From: Halonatronomonas betaini
GTDB taxonomy: Bacteria; Bacillota; Halanaerobiia; Halanaerobiales; Halarsenatibacteraceae
Length of the DNA stretch: 64,000 nt
NCBI RefSeq assembly: GCF_015666175.1
Contig: NZ_JADPIE010000001.1
Coordinates: 41,741-105,740, forward strand
Direction of reading: 5' to 3'
Shown here: in pieces, positions 1 through 7,126 of the stretch
How the letters are laid out: each line of letters begins with the position of its first letter
Position numbering within the stretch: the stretch's first letter is position 1
The notes under the pieces: model-generated
Database searches by the model: none
The model's input: only the letters and a program-made list of their open reading frames with translations
What the model was told of the DNA's origin: nothing
Made by a program: the position numbers and the translations under genes

Positions 1-138
1 CCTGCCTTCTTCATACTCCTTAAATTAAGAGACCGCAATAAGGCTGAGCTTAAAAGAGAAGTAGAGAAACCAGAGGGATTAAGTTTGAGCAGTAATCAGG
101 CTGGGGATCTGGAGGTTGAGTTTCAGAGGAATCTTTAA
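1..138 (+). CDS. C-terminal fragment of a holin-like phage protein (cut by window edge)
   Basis: An open frame runs in from the left edge and stops at 136-138. Its last ~33 residues (KPEGLSLSSNQAGDLEVEF) closely match the C-terminus of the membrane protein at 9857-10240 (KPEGLSLSRNQAGDLKVEF), and the DNA is clearly related from about position 37. The ~12 codons before that do not match, so only the tail is shared. A stem-loop terminator follows. The function is not known; by analogy with the second copy it would be the last gene of a phage lysis cassette, which suggests another phage-derived block lies to the left. Confidence 0.6.
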   Translation, partial: PAFFILLKLRDRNKAELKREVEKPEGLSLSSNQAGDLEVEFQRNL

Positions 139-149
139 AATACAAAGCT

Positions 150-195
150 CCTCTGAAGAAGGTTATAATCTAACCTATTTTTCAGAGGTTTTTTT
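150..195 (+). terminator. Rho-independent terminator after the left-edge gene
   Basis: CCTCTGAA (150-157) pairs with TTCAGAGG (181-188), with an inner AGGTTA/TAACCT stem, and is followed by seven T residues. It ends the left-edge gene and separates it from the converging ImmA gene. Confidence 0.8.
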
Positions 196-553
196 AAGTT
201 ATATGACTATTATGCTTTTTTAATATTTCTTCTGCCAGGGTATTAGCTTCAGAATCTAATAAATTTGTAATATATTTAGATTTAATTTCAATATTATGAT
301 TATAACAATTAGGATGCAGTAAATAGTGACTCAATTCATGAGCAATTAATCTATCTGTTTCTTCATCATCAGGGTTATTTGATAAAAGTATATATAGCTG
401 GTTATTAGCATTATTATAATAGAGAATGCTAATATTTTCACCATCAAGGAAATTAAAATTTATTTTGATATCCATTAATTCACATAATTTCCTTGGGCAC
501 ATAGTTTTATATTTATTAAATAAATATACTATAATAAAATTATAATTTATCAT
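194..553 (-). CDS. ImmA/IrrE-type zinc metallopeptidase (phage lysogeny module)
   Basis: This 119-residue protein carries the zinc-binding HELSH motif at about residues 70-74, inside LIAHELSHYLLHP, followed by a conserved acidic stretch (DSEANTLAEEIL) that supplies the third ligand in ImmA-type peptidases. These proteins usually cleave the partner XRE repressor to induce a mobile element. It lies 17 bp downstream of a repressor gene on the same strand, the classic ImmR-ImmA arrangement. It is shorter than ICEBs1 ImmA but keeps the catalytic core. The family call is firm; repressor cleavage is inferred from context. Confidence 0.85.
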   Translation of the reverse strand: MINYNFIIVYLFNKYKTMCPRKLCELMDIKINFNFLDGENISILYYNNANNQLYILLSNNPDDEETDRLIAHELSHYLLHPNCYNHNIEIKSKYITNLLDSEANTLAEEILKKHNSHIT

Positions 554-570
554 ATAATATTTATTCCTCT

Positions 571-939
571 CTAATTATTTGTGTTTCTCATCATTTCCTG
601 TATTTTGATCAAATTTGCTATTTCTTGATTAGATAACTTCTTTCCCTTATATTCTACTCTAAATTTATTTAATATATCCTCTAATTCAGCTCCTTCCTCA
701 TAATACTTATTAAATAACTCTTCAACTTTTCTTTTTTCATTACTTTCACCTAAGAGATAATCAAGACTACAATTGAATAACTCAGACAATCTTAATAGCA
801 TCATGGTATTAGGATAACTTTTATCATTTTCATAACGGGATAAAGTAGCTTCAGTTGTTTCTAATTCTTCGGCTAATTCCTGTAAGGTATAATCATACTC
901 AATTCTTAACTGCTTTAACCTTTTTGAGAAATTTACCAT
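571..939 (-). CDS. XRE-family CI-like repressor
   Basis: This 122-residue protein has an N-terminal helix-turn-helix (residues 5-60; LQELAEELETTEATLSRYE) and a short C-terminal tail, as in ImmR-type repressors. The start has an AGAGGTGAT ribosome binding site. It is transcribed away from the early replication operon that begins at 1109, and the 170-bp divergent region between them holds the early promoter, so it most likely represses that operon and itself. The downstream ImmA-like peptidase is the probable anti-repressor. Confidence 0.85.
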   Translation of the reverse strand: MVNFSKRLKQLRIEYDYTLQELAEELETTEATLSRYENDKSYPNTMMLLRLSELFNCSLDYLLGESNEKRKVEELFNKYYEEGAELEDILNKFRVEYKGKKLSNQEIANLIKIQEMMRNTNN

Positions 940-1026
940 TTAAATCACCTCTTAAATTGATTATACATCAATAATAAAATAAAAGCAATAAAATTATTAA
1001 AAATGTATAAATAATTTAAAAAAAGC

Positions 1027-1055
1027 TTTACAAGTTACAAAAATTATAGTATAGT
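1027..1055 (+). promoter_or_regulatory. Promoter of the phage early operon
   Basis: A -35-like TTTACA (1027-1032), a 17-bp spacer and a -10-like TATAGT (1050-1055) lie upstream of the ERF gene in the divergent repressor control region. A TTGCAAAA motif at 1074-1081 lies just downstream. The operator for the 571-939 repressor is expected here but I could not define it. Confidence 0.5.
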
Positions 1056-1108
1056 TAAGTTAATATTAAAAAATTGCAAAATACAATCCATAGAAAGGAG
1101 CATTCATA

Positions 1109-1714
1109 ATGCATCAAAGTCCCGAAATTGATAAAATAATCTCTGAATTTCATAGATTTCAACAGCAAGTCAAATTTCCTGAAAAGGCCAGGACAGCTGC
1201 AGGTCAGGGCTATAAATACATGACCCTGGATGATTTAATAGACCATGCCAGAAAAGCCATGGCCGGCCTGGGCTTAAGTTTCTCCCAGGAAGTCCGTTCT
1301 GGCGATAATGGCGATATCGAATTAATGACCAGAATCTATCATACCTCTGGCCAGTGGCTTTCATTTGGACCCCTGGTTTTACCGGCAGATAATGGCAGGG
1401 ATATGAATAAAATTCAGCAGACCGGTTCAGCCATAACCTATGCCCGGCGTTACAGTCTGGCAGCTGCCTTAGGTATTGCCTCAGAAGAGGATAACGATGG
1501 CCAGAGGCTAAAAGATATAGCTGAAGTTACAATTAATTCTGAGCCGATAGAGCCACCAGTCGATAAACTCAGGAAGTATTACCGGGAAAACAAAGGAAAT
1601 ACCCGAAAATTAATAGATGAAATTATAGCAAAAGAAGGCAGCTTAGCTTCACTTTCTACTGCCAGAAAACTTTATTTATTAGATACTATTGAAAAAAATA
1701 ATAAGAAATCTTGA
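1109..1714 (+). CDS. ERF-family single-strand annealing recombinase
   Basis: This 201-residue protein matches the ERF (essential recombination function) family. The core from about residue 20 to 135 includes YKYMTLDDLIDHARKAMAG and the glycine-rich segment QQTGSAITYARRYSLAAALG typical of the ERF fold. It would anneal complementary single strands during phage recombination and replication. It opens an early operon with a clear AAAGGAG site upstream, followed by an HNH/NinB-like gene, a DnaD-like initiator, a helicase loader and SSB. SSB is a common interaction partner of such annealases. Confidence 0.88.
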   Translation: MHQSPEIDKIISEFHRFQQQVKFPEKARTAAGQGYKYMTLDDLIDHARKAMAGLGLSFSQEVRSGDNGDIELMTRIYHTSGQWLSFGPLVLPADNGRDMNKIQQTGSAITYARRYSLAAALGIASEEDNDGQRLKDIAEVTINSEPIEPPVDKLRKYYRENKGNTRKLIDEIIAKEGSLASLSTARKLYLLDTIEKNNKKS

Positions 1715-1730
1715 GAGGAGAATTCATAAT

Positions 1731-2171
1731 ATGATTTTTAAAGCAAATAGAATTTCAGTAAATAGTTTAAAAGAGGGAATGAAGTTAACTGTCCAGGTCA
1801 GCGAGGAAAACCAGGTAGAGGCCTTAAGGAATATCCATAAATTAATTAATCAGCCCCTGCAGGTAAAGATTGAGTTAGATCAGGAAATTAGAAATAAACA
1901 ATTAAACGAAATAACAGAAAGCCAGCAGCGAGAAATAGTCGATTACTTTGAAATTATCAGCCAGCAGTTCGGGTTTGACCTTGAAAAGACCCACCTAATT
2001 ATGAAGGATAGATTTGTCCAGGATAAGAATAATCCCTGGAAACACGATTTTTCCTTAGATAACTGCTCTCAGTTACTTGCCGATGATTTTATCTGCTGGT
2101 TAATAGATTACTGTTATGCTGAAAAACTTGAAAGAGCTCTGGCAGATTTAGACTCTGATAAATCAGCCTAG
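1731..2171 (+). CDS. Phage recombination-associated protein, NinB/putative-HNHc-like
   Basis: I start this 146-residue protein at the ATG at 1731, which follows a GAGAGGAG site; an upstream in-frame ATG at 1689 lies within the ERF gene and has no such site. The C-terminal half (FSLDNCSQLLADDFICWLID) resembles the domain shared by NinB-like recombination proteins and the putative HNHc nucleases of Firmicute phages. No HNH triad is visible, so it is probably the non-catalytic domain. Its place between ERF and the DnaD-like initiator supports a role in recombination or replication. Confidence 0.5.
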   Translation: MIFKANRISVNSLKEGMKLTVQVSEENQVEALRNIHKLINQPLQVKIELDQEIRNKQLNEITESQQREIVDYFEIISQQFGFDLEKTHLIMKDRFVQDKNNPWKHDFSLDNCSQLLADDFICWLIDYCYAEKLERALADLDSDKSA

Positions 2172-2182
2172 GAAGTGATCAG

Positions 2183-3040
2183 ATGGAAAATCAAAACAAA
2201 AAATTTGGCTGGATAAAACTATACCGTTCAATCATGAACCACTGGATCTGGGATGTAAGAGAGGCTTTTTGCAAAAGGGCAGCATTTGTTGATCTATTAA
2301 TGCTGGTTAATAAAGAAGATAAAGAAATTGAATTTGGCAATAAATTAATCATTGTCAAAAGAGGCGAGAGAATAACCTCTCTAAAATTTCTTTCTGAACG
2401 CTGGGGCTGGTCGACTACTAAATTAAATAACTTTTTAAAACTTTTAGAGAAAGATAAAATTATATCTCTAAAAAAAGACAGCCGAAAAACCCTGATCAAG
2501 GTCTGTAACTATGAGGATTATCAGGTGTATATTTCTTCAGAAAAAAACGAAGAAAAAACGAATAAAAAACGGCAAAAAAATACTGAAAAAATGGAGGAAA
2601 ATACAAACAAGAACTTAAAGAACTTAAGAACTTCTGAAGTTGTAGGAGGAGACCTGCCAGTTCAGCCTCCAAATCAACCTGACGAAATTTCTCTTAAATT
2701 CAATGAGATCTTTGGGTTCCCCTTAACCCCGACTTATCTCCAGGCTATTCAGGGTTACCTTGATAAAGGTTTAACCAAAGATATGATAGTCCTGGCAATA
2801 GAACAGACTGGTTTTCATGGCTCGAAAAACTTTGCCTATCTCAAGGGCATTTTAAATAACTGGCATAACACCGGAATTCGAACTGTTGAAGAAGCCAGAG
2901 AGATGATTGCAAAACATGAAAAGAATAATGTTATTCAATTCAATAAAAGAAAGGGAGGTAAAAGTAATGGGCAGAGAAATATTTCAGGAGACAATGGCAA
3001 AGACAAGAAAACAGCGAATGAATATGGCAAATACTTCTAA
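2183..3040 (+). CDS. Phage replisome organizer / DnaD-domain replication initiator
   Basis: This 285-residue protein has an N-terminal winged-helix domain (residues ~8-115, with RGERITSLKFLSERWGWS), as in phage replisome organizers. A lysine-rich linker follows, then a DnaD/DnaB_2-like domain (residues ~190-250, ending YLKGILNNWHNTGIRTVEEA). It would bind the replication origin and recruit the helicase loader. Its 3' end overlaps the loader gene by 74 bp in another frame, the usual phage order of initiator then DnaC-like loader. Confidence 0.82.
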   Translation: MENQNKKFGWIKLYRSIMNHWIWDVREAFCKRAAFVDLLMLVNKEDKEIEFGNKLIIVKRGERITSLKFLSERWGWSTTKLNNFLKLLEKDKIISLKKDSRKTLIKVCNYEDYQVYISSEKNEEKTNKKRQKNTEKMEENTNKNLKNLRTSEVVGGDLPVQPPNQPDEISLKFNEIFGFPLTPTYLQAIQGYLDKGLTKDMIVLAIEQTGFHGSKNFAYLKGILNNWHNTGIRTVEEAREMIAKHEKNNVIQFNKRKGGKSNGQRNISGDNGKDKKTANEYGKYF

Positions 3041-3785
3041 GAAATCAAAGGAGAATGTCTCAAGAGAGGACTCTGCTCATCTAGCCGTGCCTGTTAAACC
3101 TGTCAAGCCATTTGATAAACTGGCAGAAGCTAAAAAGAATATGTTAAAGAGTCTGGAACTTCCAGATCGGTATCAGGGCAAAGACTTTGATAATTTCAAG
3201 GCCGACCTGCTAGGTGATGGTGCCGATAAAACCATTAAAGAAATCCAGTCCTACGCCAGCTCCTTTGTGAAATTACGGAAGAAAAACAACTGGGCCCTAT
3301 TTACTGGTGGCTATGGCCTGGGTAAGACCCACCTGGCAGTTGCAGCCTTTAGAGAAGCAGCAGTTCAGTGGGCCTATCATATGGCAGAAAAGTCCAGCAA
3401 TCCCTATTATCCTGGCAGACCAGATTTAGGTCGAACTTTCCACTTTATTACCAGTTCAGATCTAATCCAGGAGCTCCGGAATAGCTATGATTCTGAACTG
3501 CAGACTGAAGAAGCTACACTTTCCAGGTATAAGCGGTCCTATCTGCTTCTTCTTGACGACCTTGGCACTGAGCGGGCCAGTGACTGGCAGAAAGAGAAAC
3601 TTCATCTCATCTTAAATTACCGCTATAATCATCTTCTGCCAACAATCATTACAACTAACCTGGATTCAGCAGAACTAAAGGGTCAGATTACTCAACGCCT
3701 GCTGGATAGAATCATTGAGGCAACTGATAATGGCAGGTATATCTGGCAGCTGAATGGAGAGAGCTATCGAATGAAATCGTCTTAA
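2967..3785 (+). CDS. DnaC-like helicase loader ATPase
   Basis: This AAA+ protein has Walker A GGYGLGKTHLA at about residue 115, Walker B LLLLDDLGTER at about residue 195 and a C-terminal arginine-containing sensor region (ITQRLLDRI). It matches DnaC/IstB-type loaders that place the replicative helicase on DNA. I choose the ATG at 2967 (272 aa) because AAAGGGAGG lies just upstream; an earlier in-frame ATG at 2907 has no such site. It overlaps the end of the DnaD-like gene, so the two are probably translationally coupled. Confidence 0.85.
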   Translation: MGREIFQETMAKTRKQRMNMANTSKKSKENVSREDSAHLAVPVKPVKPFDKLAEAKKNMLKSLELPDRYQGKDFDNFKADLLGDGADKTIKEIQSYASSFVKLRKKNNWALFTGGYGLGKTHLAVAAFREAAVQWAYHMAEKSSNPYYPGRPDLGRTFHFITSSDLIQELRNSYDSELQTEEATLSRYKRSYLLLLDDLGTERASDWQKEKLHLILNYRYNHLLPTIITTNLDSAELKGQITQRLLDRIIEATDNGRYIWQLNGESYRMKSS

Positions 3786-3817
3786 AATGGGGCAAATGTA
3801 AGTTACTGATAACAGGG

Positions 3818-3848
3818 TGGCAGCCATTAGATTATCTGGTGGCTGCCA
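3818..3848 (+). repeat. Inverted repeat (hairpin) between helicase loader and ssb
   Basis: TGGCAGCCA (3818-3826) and TGGCTGCCA (3840-3848) form a perfect 9-bp stem with a 13-nt loop. No T-run follows, so it is not a standard terminator. It may set relative expression or protect the processed ssb transcript, which begins its ribosome binding site about 15 nt later. Confidence 0.6.
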
Positions 3849-3874
3849 ATAAATCTTGATATGGAGGTGCTTAA

Positions 3875-4237
3875 ATGTTAAATCAAATAAATTTAATTGG
3901 ACGCCTGACAGGAGACCCAGAACTTTTTTATACAGCTACTGGTCAGCCGCTGGCAAGTTTTGCCCTGGCAGTACAGCGTTCATTCAAGAATAAAGAAGGA
4001 AAGAAAGATGTTGATTTCATAGAAGTTCGGGCCTGGCAGAGACTTGCCGAAGTCTGTGCCGATAATCTCCGCAAGGGCAGGCTTGTTGCCGTTGCTGGCA
4101 GGCTCCAAATAAGTAAGAATACCAGAGGTAGTAAGACCTATGAGAATGCCCAGGTTATTGCCAGAGAGATTAATTTTCTCGACTGGCCAGCACCAGCCCA
4201 AAATGCAGCAGAAGAACTCATTGAAGTACCATTTTAA
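3875..4237 (+). CDS. ssb: Single-stranded DNA-binding protein
   Basis: This is a 120-residue OB-fold SSB with the family signatures MLNQINLIGRLTGDPEL, VDFIEVRAWQRLAEVCADNL and the G-R-L strand. It is shorter than chromosomal SSBs because the flexible linker is nearly absent. It still ends in EELIEVPF, an acidic tail with terminal Pro-Phe that docks replication partners. It sits in the phage early operon, so it is the phage copy. The ATG follows a GGAGGTG site. Confidence 0.93.
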   Translation: MLNQINLIGRLTGDPELFYTATGQPLASFALAVQRSFKNKEGKKDVDFIEVRAWQRLAEVCADNLRKGRLVAVAGRLQISKNTRGSKTYENAQVIAREINFLDWPAPAQNAAEELIEVPF

Positions 4238-4283
4238 TAGTTAGTTCAAAGCTTAAATATTAATTTTAAAAACAAATTATAGA

Positions 4284-4322
4284 GGAGGGAGCCATCCGCA
4301 AGCTAGCAGTGATGGCGACTAA
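4284..4322 (+). promoter_or_regulatory. Shine-Dalgarno separated from its ATG by a hairpin
   Basis: GGAGGG (4284-4289) is too far from the ATG at 4323 for normal initiation. GCCATC (4291-4296) pairs exactly with GATGGC (4311-4316), so folding the intervening bases into a stem-loop would bring the site to within about 6 nt of the ATG. An ATG inside the stem (4312) reads only four codons before a stop. The pairing is seen directly; the bridging role is inferred. Confidence 0.5.
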
Positions 4323-4610
4323 ATGACAATTAGAAACCTTATTAATAGATTACCAGATAAAGAAATTGAAAAGATGAATTTAATTCTAGATATTGAAGAG
4401 ATGACACCGACTGATAGCCCCGATATCGGCTGGGAAAGAAAAATAATCTGTCCTAGCTGTTATAAAAAGACATTATTGTTGAAAACCAATAGCAAAACTG
4501 GTGCTTATTATAAATGTTTAGAATGTAAGAATTCAGGAGAGCTGATAGTGCTCTATCACGATCTCTTAGGAAAATCATTAATGGTTAGTGAGGCAGAACC
4601 TGGCCTATAG
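4323..4610 (+). CDS. Small zinc-ribbon phage protein
   Basis: This 95-residue protein has four cysteines in a zinc-ribbon arrangement (CPSCYKK at about 45-48 and CLECKNSG at about 71-74). No enzymatic motif is visible. It belongs to the phage early operon, downstream of ssb and overlapping the next gene by 23 bp. Zinc ribbons of this size often belong to DNA-binding or primase-like proteins, but nothing more specific can be supported. Confidence 0.6.
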   Translation: MTIRNLINRLPDKEIEKMNLILDIEEMTPTDSPDIGWERKIICPSCYKKTLLLKTNSKTGAYYKCLECKNSGELIVLYHDLLGKSLMVSEAEPGL

Positions 4611-4890
4611 CAGAAAGTTTCTGGTAGAAAGCTACCGCCAGAAGGCTAAAGAATTAGGCCGGCCTCCAACAGTTAAAGAAATTAATCTGGACCCAGAGAT
4701 GGCCTCTTACTGGTCTTACTATCGTCATATCGGTTTAAAAGAGGATATCTGTAACCAACTAAAGATCAGTAATATACCGGCTACTATTTATTATCTCTTT
4801 TGCGCTGATTGCCTTTATGACAGCAGCAACTGTGGCAGAAATCCCTTTGACTGTGCCAGGGAGGCCGAACTTTATTTTACAGCCAGATAA
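4588..4890 (+). CDS. Phage protein with homing-endonuclease-associated (HNH_repeat-like) motif
   Basis: This 100-residue protein contains LGRPPTVKEINLDPEMASYW, which resembles the HNH_repeat DNA-binding motif (LGRxPT..E.......S...Y...G) of phage nucleases and regulators. Cysteines at the C-terminus (CADC and two more) could bind a metal. No HNH catalytic residues are present. It is the last gene of the early operon and is followed by a strong terminator. A truncated relative of its N-terminal region occurs at 6595-6696. Confidence 0.55.
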   Translation: MRQNLAYSRKFLVESYRQKAKELGRPPTVKEINLDPEMASYWSYYRHIGLKEDICNQLKISNIPATIYYLFCADCLYDSSNCGRNPFDCAREAELYFTAR

Positions 4891-4898
4891 CTCAAAAT

Positions 4899-4930
4899 CC
4901 CCTATCATATAAATGGTAGGGGCCTTTTTT
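4899..4930 (+). terminator. Rho-independent terminator of the early phage operon
   Basis: CCCCTATCAT (4899-4908) pairs with ATGGTAGGGG with one wobble-type position, and TTTTTT follows. It ends the operon that starts at 1109. Confidence 0.85.
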
Positions 4931-4999
4931 CTGTCTTATATTTAAGTCTTTTCTTTTTAGATAATATAGACTTGTATAAAAAGACAAATTTATAGCGAT

Positions 5000-5033
5000 A
5001 AACAATAAAACGGCTGGCATTTTGCCAGCCGTT
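5000..5033 (-). terminator. Rho-independent terminator of the reverse-strand FN3-like gene
   Basis: AACGGCTGGCA (5009-5019) and TGCCAGCCGTT (5023-5033) form a perfect 11-bp stem with a 3-nt loop. Read on the minus strand it is followed by TTTTATTGTTT, so it terminates the gene ending at 5057. Confidence 0.85.
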
Positions 5034-5056
5034 CCACCATTAATCTATATTAATCC

Positions 5057-5965
5057 TTAAAGGACGAAACTATAGTCGCCAGTTTCACCTTTAAAGAGGT
5101 CTGCACTGTTTTCTTTTTCAGGGATTATACCAGGCTTGATGGGATCTAAACCGGTATCCTGGAAGCTGGAATACCTATTGATGGCTACAAGGCCTAATGA
5201 ATGATCGCCTGTAGATTCCATTCTGTAGATATAGTATTCATCGGCACCGTCAACTGGCTGCCAGTTGATCTCTACAAAGTTGTCATCATTAAGGTCAGCA
5301 AAGTCTGGAACAGAGCTCATGTGAGCCATGCTCGGGTTGGTCTCCTTGCCATTAACGACAGCTGTAACGGCATAGAGGACAGCATTATCGCCTTCAGTAC
5401 CGACGACATAGGAGTCGATAGTCGTTGGTGAGAATAGCTGTTGGGTCTCCTGGGTGATTCTGAAGAAGTATTCCCCTTCAGGCTCTAAGTCTTCTAGCAG
5501 GACGATATTTCTCTCTCCGGCCTCGGCACCAACGAAGATGCTTTCAGGATAGGAGCCTGCTCTCTCGCCGTACTGCAGGTAGACAGGGCCGTCCTTTGAG
5601 ACATCAAAGCTGATCTGAACTGTATCAGCAGTGATATTTTCAACCTCTACCTTTGAGATCAGGTTATACATCGGCATATGCTTTAAGGTATCACAGGTAT
5701 ACTTCATGAAGAGGTTATAGCCTGTGAGAGGCCTGCCAGCAGCCCTGGTCTTCCAGGCAGCCTTGTCAGCTCCGTTTAATAGCTGATACATGGCAGCAGC
5801 TTCAGTAAATCTGCTCCTGACACTCTTCTGTCTGGCAGTATTAGGCTGGGTAGCCTTTGTATGCCTTCTTACATAGTTGATCCCCTTCCATTTAGCGAAG
5901 ACCATCGAGTCTCCAAACTTTCCAGCAGCATCTATTGAAAATAGTGGTCCAGTTACTTTAGCCAA
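5057..5965 (-). CDS. Phage-associated protein with two fibronectin III-like domains
   Basis: I start this 302-residue protein at a TTG (5965) placed 8 nt after a perfect AAAGGAGG site. The protein then begins AKVTGPLFSIDAAGKFG, the conserved N-terminus of a phage-encoded family of unknown role, rich in K/R and W (VFAKWKGINYVRR). Residues ~110-200 and ~215-290 look like FN3 beta-sandwiches (for example LEPEGEYFFRITQ and FVEINWQPVDGADEYYIYR), as in phage surface or tail accessory proteins. It is transcribed against the early operon and no tail genes are nearby. The structural role is inferred. Confidence 0.6.
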   Translation of the reverse strand: MAKVTGPLFSIDAAGKFGDSMVFAKWKGINYVRRHTKATQPNTARQKSVRSRFTEAAAMYQLLNGADKAAWKTRAAGRPLTGYNLFMKYTCDTLKHMPMYNLISKVEVENITADTVQISFDVSKDGPVYLQYGERAGSYPESIFVGAEAGERNIVLLEDLEPEGEYFFRITQETQQLFSPTTIDSYVVGTEGDNAVLYAVTAVVNGKETNPSMAHMSSVPDFADLNDDNFVEINWQPVDGADEYYIYRMESTGDHSLGLVAINRYSSFQDTGLDPIKPGIIPEKENSADLFKGETGDYSFVL

Positions 5966-6074
5966 AGTAACCGCCTCCTTTAAATTTAATTTTTGAAGCT
6001 TAATACCTTTTAAGAATAGCATAATAGAGTAATTAAAGGTATAATGGGTGTTTGCAAAAGATGATATTTTCTGT

Positions 6075-6257
6075 TTACCTGCATTTAGCCATCATTTCTG
6101 CAATCAACCCTCTATCAGGCAGCATTTCTTCTACAGGTGCGACAACTTCCAGCCTGTCGCCAGTAGAACCGCAGATAGGGCAGACTTCATCAGTCAATTC
6201 ACCGGCTATCTCCATGACCTTTTGCTGCCTGCATTCCAGGCATTTAACTACATACAT
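6075..6257 (-). CDS. Small zinc-ribbon protein
   Basis: This ~60-residue protein has CLEC and CPIC pairs, the knuckles of a zinc ribbon (start MYVVKCLECRQQKV). The ATG at 6257 sits 9 nt from an AGGAG site; an ATG two codons earlier (6263) is too close to it. It lies between another tiny zinc ribbon and the FN3-like gene on the same strand. The family resembles zinc-ribbon proteins that phages and Firmicutes encode next to structural genes; the role is unknown. Confidence 0.65.
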   Translation of the reverse strand: MYVVKCLECRQQKVMEIAGELTDEVCPICGSTGDRLEVVAPVEEMLPDRGLIAEMMAKCR

Positions 6258-6319
6258 TAGCATCAGCTCCTTTTATATTATAAAGCCAGTTAGATTTAAG
6301 ATATTATCTAATCAACATA

Positions 6320-6460
6320 CTAACTGGCATAATAGATTAAGTCCTTGCCCTCGGCACCACAGATCATACAGAAGACATTATTTAAGAGGTTAGAGGGCAT
6401 CTCATCAACTCTGGTCAGCTGTTCGCAGTTTTCGCAGTAGATATAGTCAGCCACCGGCAT
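6320..6460 (-). CDS. Very small zinc-ribbon protein (46 aa)
   Basis: A 46-residue frame starts at the ATG at 6460, preceded by AAAAGGAGG at ideal spacing, and stops at 6320. It contains YCENCE near residue 8 and FCMICG near residue 30, giving a complete four-cysteine zinc ribbon. The strong ribosome binding site and intact cysteine pairs argue it is real despite its size. It is about 60 bp upstream of a second zinc-ribbon gene on the same strand, probably in one transcript ending at the 5000-5033 terminator. Confidence 0.65.
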   Translation of the reverse strand: MPVADYIYCENCEQLTRVDEMPSNLLNNVFCMICGAEGKDLIYYAS

Positions 6461-6594
6461 TACCTCCTTTTAAGATTATGGTTTTATTATATGGCTTAAG
6501 AACTAAAAAAGAAGGCCTAGCGTTTGCAAAATCAATGAGTTGTAAATTCTACCAGTAGCAGATATAATGGATATATCAATAAATAAAAGGGGGA

Positions 6595-6696
6595 ATGCAG
6601 CTGACCTACAGGAGGGAAGACCTCGTGGAGAGTTACCTGCGAAAGTCTAAAGAGTTAATCGGTGTTTTTCTTATAAATAACATTGCTTTATTGTAA
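6595..6696 (+). pseudogene. Truncated remnant related to the HNH_repeat-like gene at 4588
   Basis: A 33-codon frame beginning ATG at 6595 encodes YRREDLVESYLRKSKEL, matching YSRKFLVESYRQKAKEL of the 4588-4890 protein; the similarity ends abruptly afterwards. The DNA is also visibly related. The G-run before the ATG is too close to be a normal ribosome binding site. I read it as a duplicated, truncated gene fragment. The rest of the 6461-6772 interval holds only AT-rich sequence and the promoter region of the next gene. Confidence 0.5.
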
Positions 6697-6772
6697 TTAA
6701 AATGCTACAATTAAATTAACAGATAGATTAAATGTAATTATATTAAACATTTAATCCAGAGGGGGGATTAGG

Positions 6773-7123
6773 GTGAGTTCAAAATTAACATTTGAAGAGA
6801 TCGGTCAAAGGTTAAGAAAAGCTAGAGAATCATCAGGTTTCACCCAGTCTGATGTTGAAGAGATGACAGGTATAAATAGAGTCACAATATCTAATATTGA
6901 AAGAGGTCAAAAAAAGATTGACTCGTTATTATTAAAGAAGTTTGCCAGATTATATGGATATTCTCTTATGTATTTTCTAGAAGAGCCAGAGGAATTTGAA
7001 GAAGTATCAATAGCCTTTAGAACAGAGGGTTTAGATGATAACGAAAAAGAAAATATTAATTGGACAAAGAAAATTCTATTTAATTTTAATGACTTAAAAG
7101 AGATCAAAAAAGATGGTGAATAA
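6773..7123 (+). CDS. XRE-family transcriptional regulator
   Basis: This 116-residue protein starts with GTG after a GGGGGG site and has an N-terminal helix-turn-helix (FTQSDVEEMTGINRVTISNIE, about residues 23-43). The C-terminal half is acidic, with no known effector domain. The gene ends 3 bp before an ImmA/IrrE peptidase gene, which overlaps a PIN-like gene, giving an XRE-ImmA-PIN operon. Two-gene XRE-ImmA units regulate phage genes or behave as toxin-antitoxin modules; here it is probably the DNA-binding regulator of its own operon. Confidence 0.82.
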   Translation: MSSKLTFEEIGQRLRKARESSGFTQSDVEEMTGINRVTISNIERGQKKIDSLLLKKFARLYGYSLMYFLEEPEEFEEVSIAFRTEGLDDNEKENINWTKKILFNFNDLKEIKKDGE

Positions 7124-7126
7124 TCT

